In this document: piece after piece, positions 4,290-5,334 of the stretch | Layout of the letters: each line of letters starts with the position of its first letter | Numbering within the stretch: the first letter of the stretch is position 1 | Assembly: GCA_916720285.1 (NCBI GenBank) | Contig: CAKAQP010000164.1 | Coordinates: 1-5,334, forward strand | Length of the DNA: 5,334 nt | DNA from: an uncultured Lachnoanaerobaculum sp. | GTDB lineage: Bacteria > Bacillota > Clostridia > Lachnospirales > Lachnospiraceae | Reading direction: 5' to 3' | Notes under the pieces: generated by a model | Database searches by the model: none | Seen by the model: only the letters and a program-made list of their open reading frames with translations | What the model was told of the DNA's origin: nothing | Made by a program: the position numbers and the translations under genes

Positions 4290-5334
4290 ATGAAAAAGAT
4301 AAGCCTTGAAAAAAAATATATTATTTATGCAAGTATACTTTTACTTTGTGTAATAATTCCGGCCTTACCATATATTAAAGTAAAGACCTTGGAGATGCCT
4401 TTTATTGTATCTTTATATTGGTGCATACTGATAGGTATTATGCTTTTTATTTTACCATGGCTTTATATACCCGGAAAAAATACTGCAAGCAGATATTTGG
4501 TCGGATACGGTTTATCCGGGGGAATAATATTTATAGCACTGAAATTTGTGCCCGGGGTCTTTATGAAAAAACTGGGCGCCAGTCCTTATGATACATCAAT
4601 TTCAGGAATACTTATAAATGCGTTGACGATAATACCGGCAATTACAGGAAAGGAAATGATAAGGTATTACTCTTTTGCAGCGACATGTAAAACCTTAAAG
4701 CATAAGAGAACAGCTATATTTTTAATAACAATAATAATGTGTCTTGTTGAAATCAATTTTGGAAATCTTTTGTCAATAAAAGAGTTTAAAGAGTTGTTTA
4801 TATACAGTACACAGATTTTATTGCCGATAGCGGCAAAGAATATACTTATGTCGGTATTTGTATTTTATGGAGGTGTGCTGCCAAGCGTAGTGTATATCGG
4901 GATAATACAGCTTTTTGAAAAATGTTTTCCTGTATTGCCTGAATTATCGTGGCTTCTTGACGGTGCCATAGGAATTGTTTTTCCGATAGTCTATGCCATG
5001 TTTATATCGGATCATGTTTTTGCAACCGGAAGAAAGAGAAGTGAAGATAAAAAAAGCGATGTGATGTATCTGATTTCACTTTTAGTTGCAACAGCCTTTG
5101 CTTGGTTTTGTGTCGGAGTTTTTCCGGTATATCCTTCTGTAATACTTACAGGAAGCATGGAGCCTCTAATAATGCCCGGAGATGTGGTACTGGTACATAA
5201 AATATCAAATGAAGATGAAATATATGAACTTTCAAAAGGCGATATTATAAACTTTAAGCGCGGGAATATAATAATAACTCATAGAATTAAAGAAGTATTT
5301 AAAGACGAAGCGGGTAATGTAAGCTTTGAGACTA
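4290..5334 (+). CDS. SipW-like (ER-type) signal peptidase I with large N-terminal membrane domain, 3' end cut off
   Basis: The frame is open from ATG 4290 to the window end (348 residues). It is predicted to remove signal peptides on the outer face of the membrane. The peptidase part begins after a transmembrane helix at about 258-282. It has TGSMEPLIMPGDVVLV with catalytic Ser289, then GDIINF (317-322) and ITHRI with His331. A His rather than a Lys at this second motif marks the ER-type family; B. subtilis SipW uses Ser47 and His87, a similar spacing (42 here against 40). The acidic third catalytic region would lie beyond the window. Residues 1-250 contain about eight hydrophobic segments (near 10-28, 37-60, 70-87, 104-119, 141-158, 172-195, 197-213, 222-240), an unusual extension because SipW is only about 190 residues. 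I do not recognise this domain. The ATG lies one base after the preceding stop and has no clear ribosome binding site, so translational coupling is likely. Confidence 0.9.
   Translation, partial: MKKISLEKKYIIYASILLLCVIIPALPYIKVKTLEMPFIVSLYWCILIGIMLFILPWLYIPGKNTASRYLVGYGLSGGIIFIALKFVPGVFMKKLGASPYDTSISGILINALTIIPAITGKEMIRYYSFAATCKTLKHKRTAIFLITIIMCLVEINFGNLLSIKEFKELFIYSTQILLPIAAKNILMSVFVFYGGVLPSVVYIGIIQLFEKCFPVLPELSWLLDGAIGIVFPIVYAMFISDHVFATGRKRSEDKKSDVMYLISLLVATAFAWFCVGVFPVYPSVILTGSMEPLIMPGDVVLVHKISNEDEIYELSKGDIINFKRGNIIITHRIKEVFKDEAGNVSFET

Noticed and set aside
4647..4680. A CPBP-type intramembrane protease motif in the N-terminal domain of the signal peptidase
   Set aside because: GKEMIRYY has a Glu-x2-Arg arrangement but not the EExxxR motif, and I could not find the other CPBP motifs.

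Overview
The window comes from an AT-rich, low-GC Gram-positive bacterium. Codons such as ATA, TTA and AGA are common, ribosome binding sites are strong AGGAG types, and the two-component and SipW-type protein families are typical of Firmicutes. Class Clostridia, perhaps Lachnospiraceae, is my best guess, but it rests on style alone and no marker gene is present.

Layout: (1) Positions 1-272 hold the 3' end of a sugar phosphate isomerase/epimerase-like TIM-barrel gene, followed by a hairpin terminator near 310-342. (2) Positions 273-907 are a 635-base non-coding gap. It contains a 13-bp inverted repeat (586-621), a third copy of the same motif (769-784), a strong hairpin with a T-tract (701-748) that has no gene in front of it, and a candidate promoter whose -10 region lies in a second dyad (794-823). 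(3) Positions 908-5334 hold five tightly packed genes on the + strand, with gaps of 14, 25, 9 and 1 bases and no internal terminator. This looks like one operon, cut off by the window end.

Operon content: a six-pass membrane histidine kinase of the NarL/DesK class (HisKA_3 type); its NarL/LuxR-type response regulator; a 254-residue exported protein with a SipW-type signal peptide; a 98-residue exported protein with a similar signal peptide and a charged repetitive tail; and the start of a membrane protein of at least 348 residues whose C-terminal part is an ER-type (Ser-His) signal peptidase I like SipW. The peptidase domain follows about 250 residues of multi-pass membrane protein.

Proposed working model (inference): the kinase/regulator pair senses a membrane or envelope cue and controls production of a surface or extracellular assembly. 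Its subunits are matured by the dedicated signal peptidase encoded beside them. The arrangement recalls tapA-sipW-tasA of Bacillus, but it has its own two-component system, different substrates and an unusually large peptidase. Further substrates probably lie downstream of the window.
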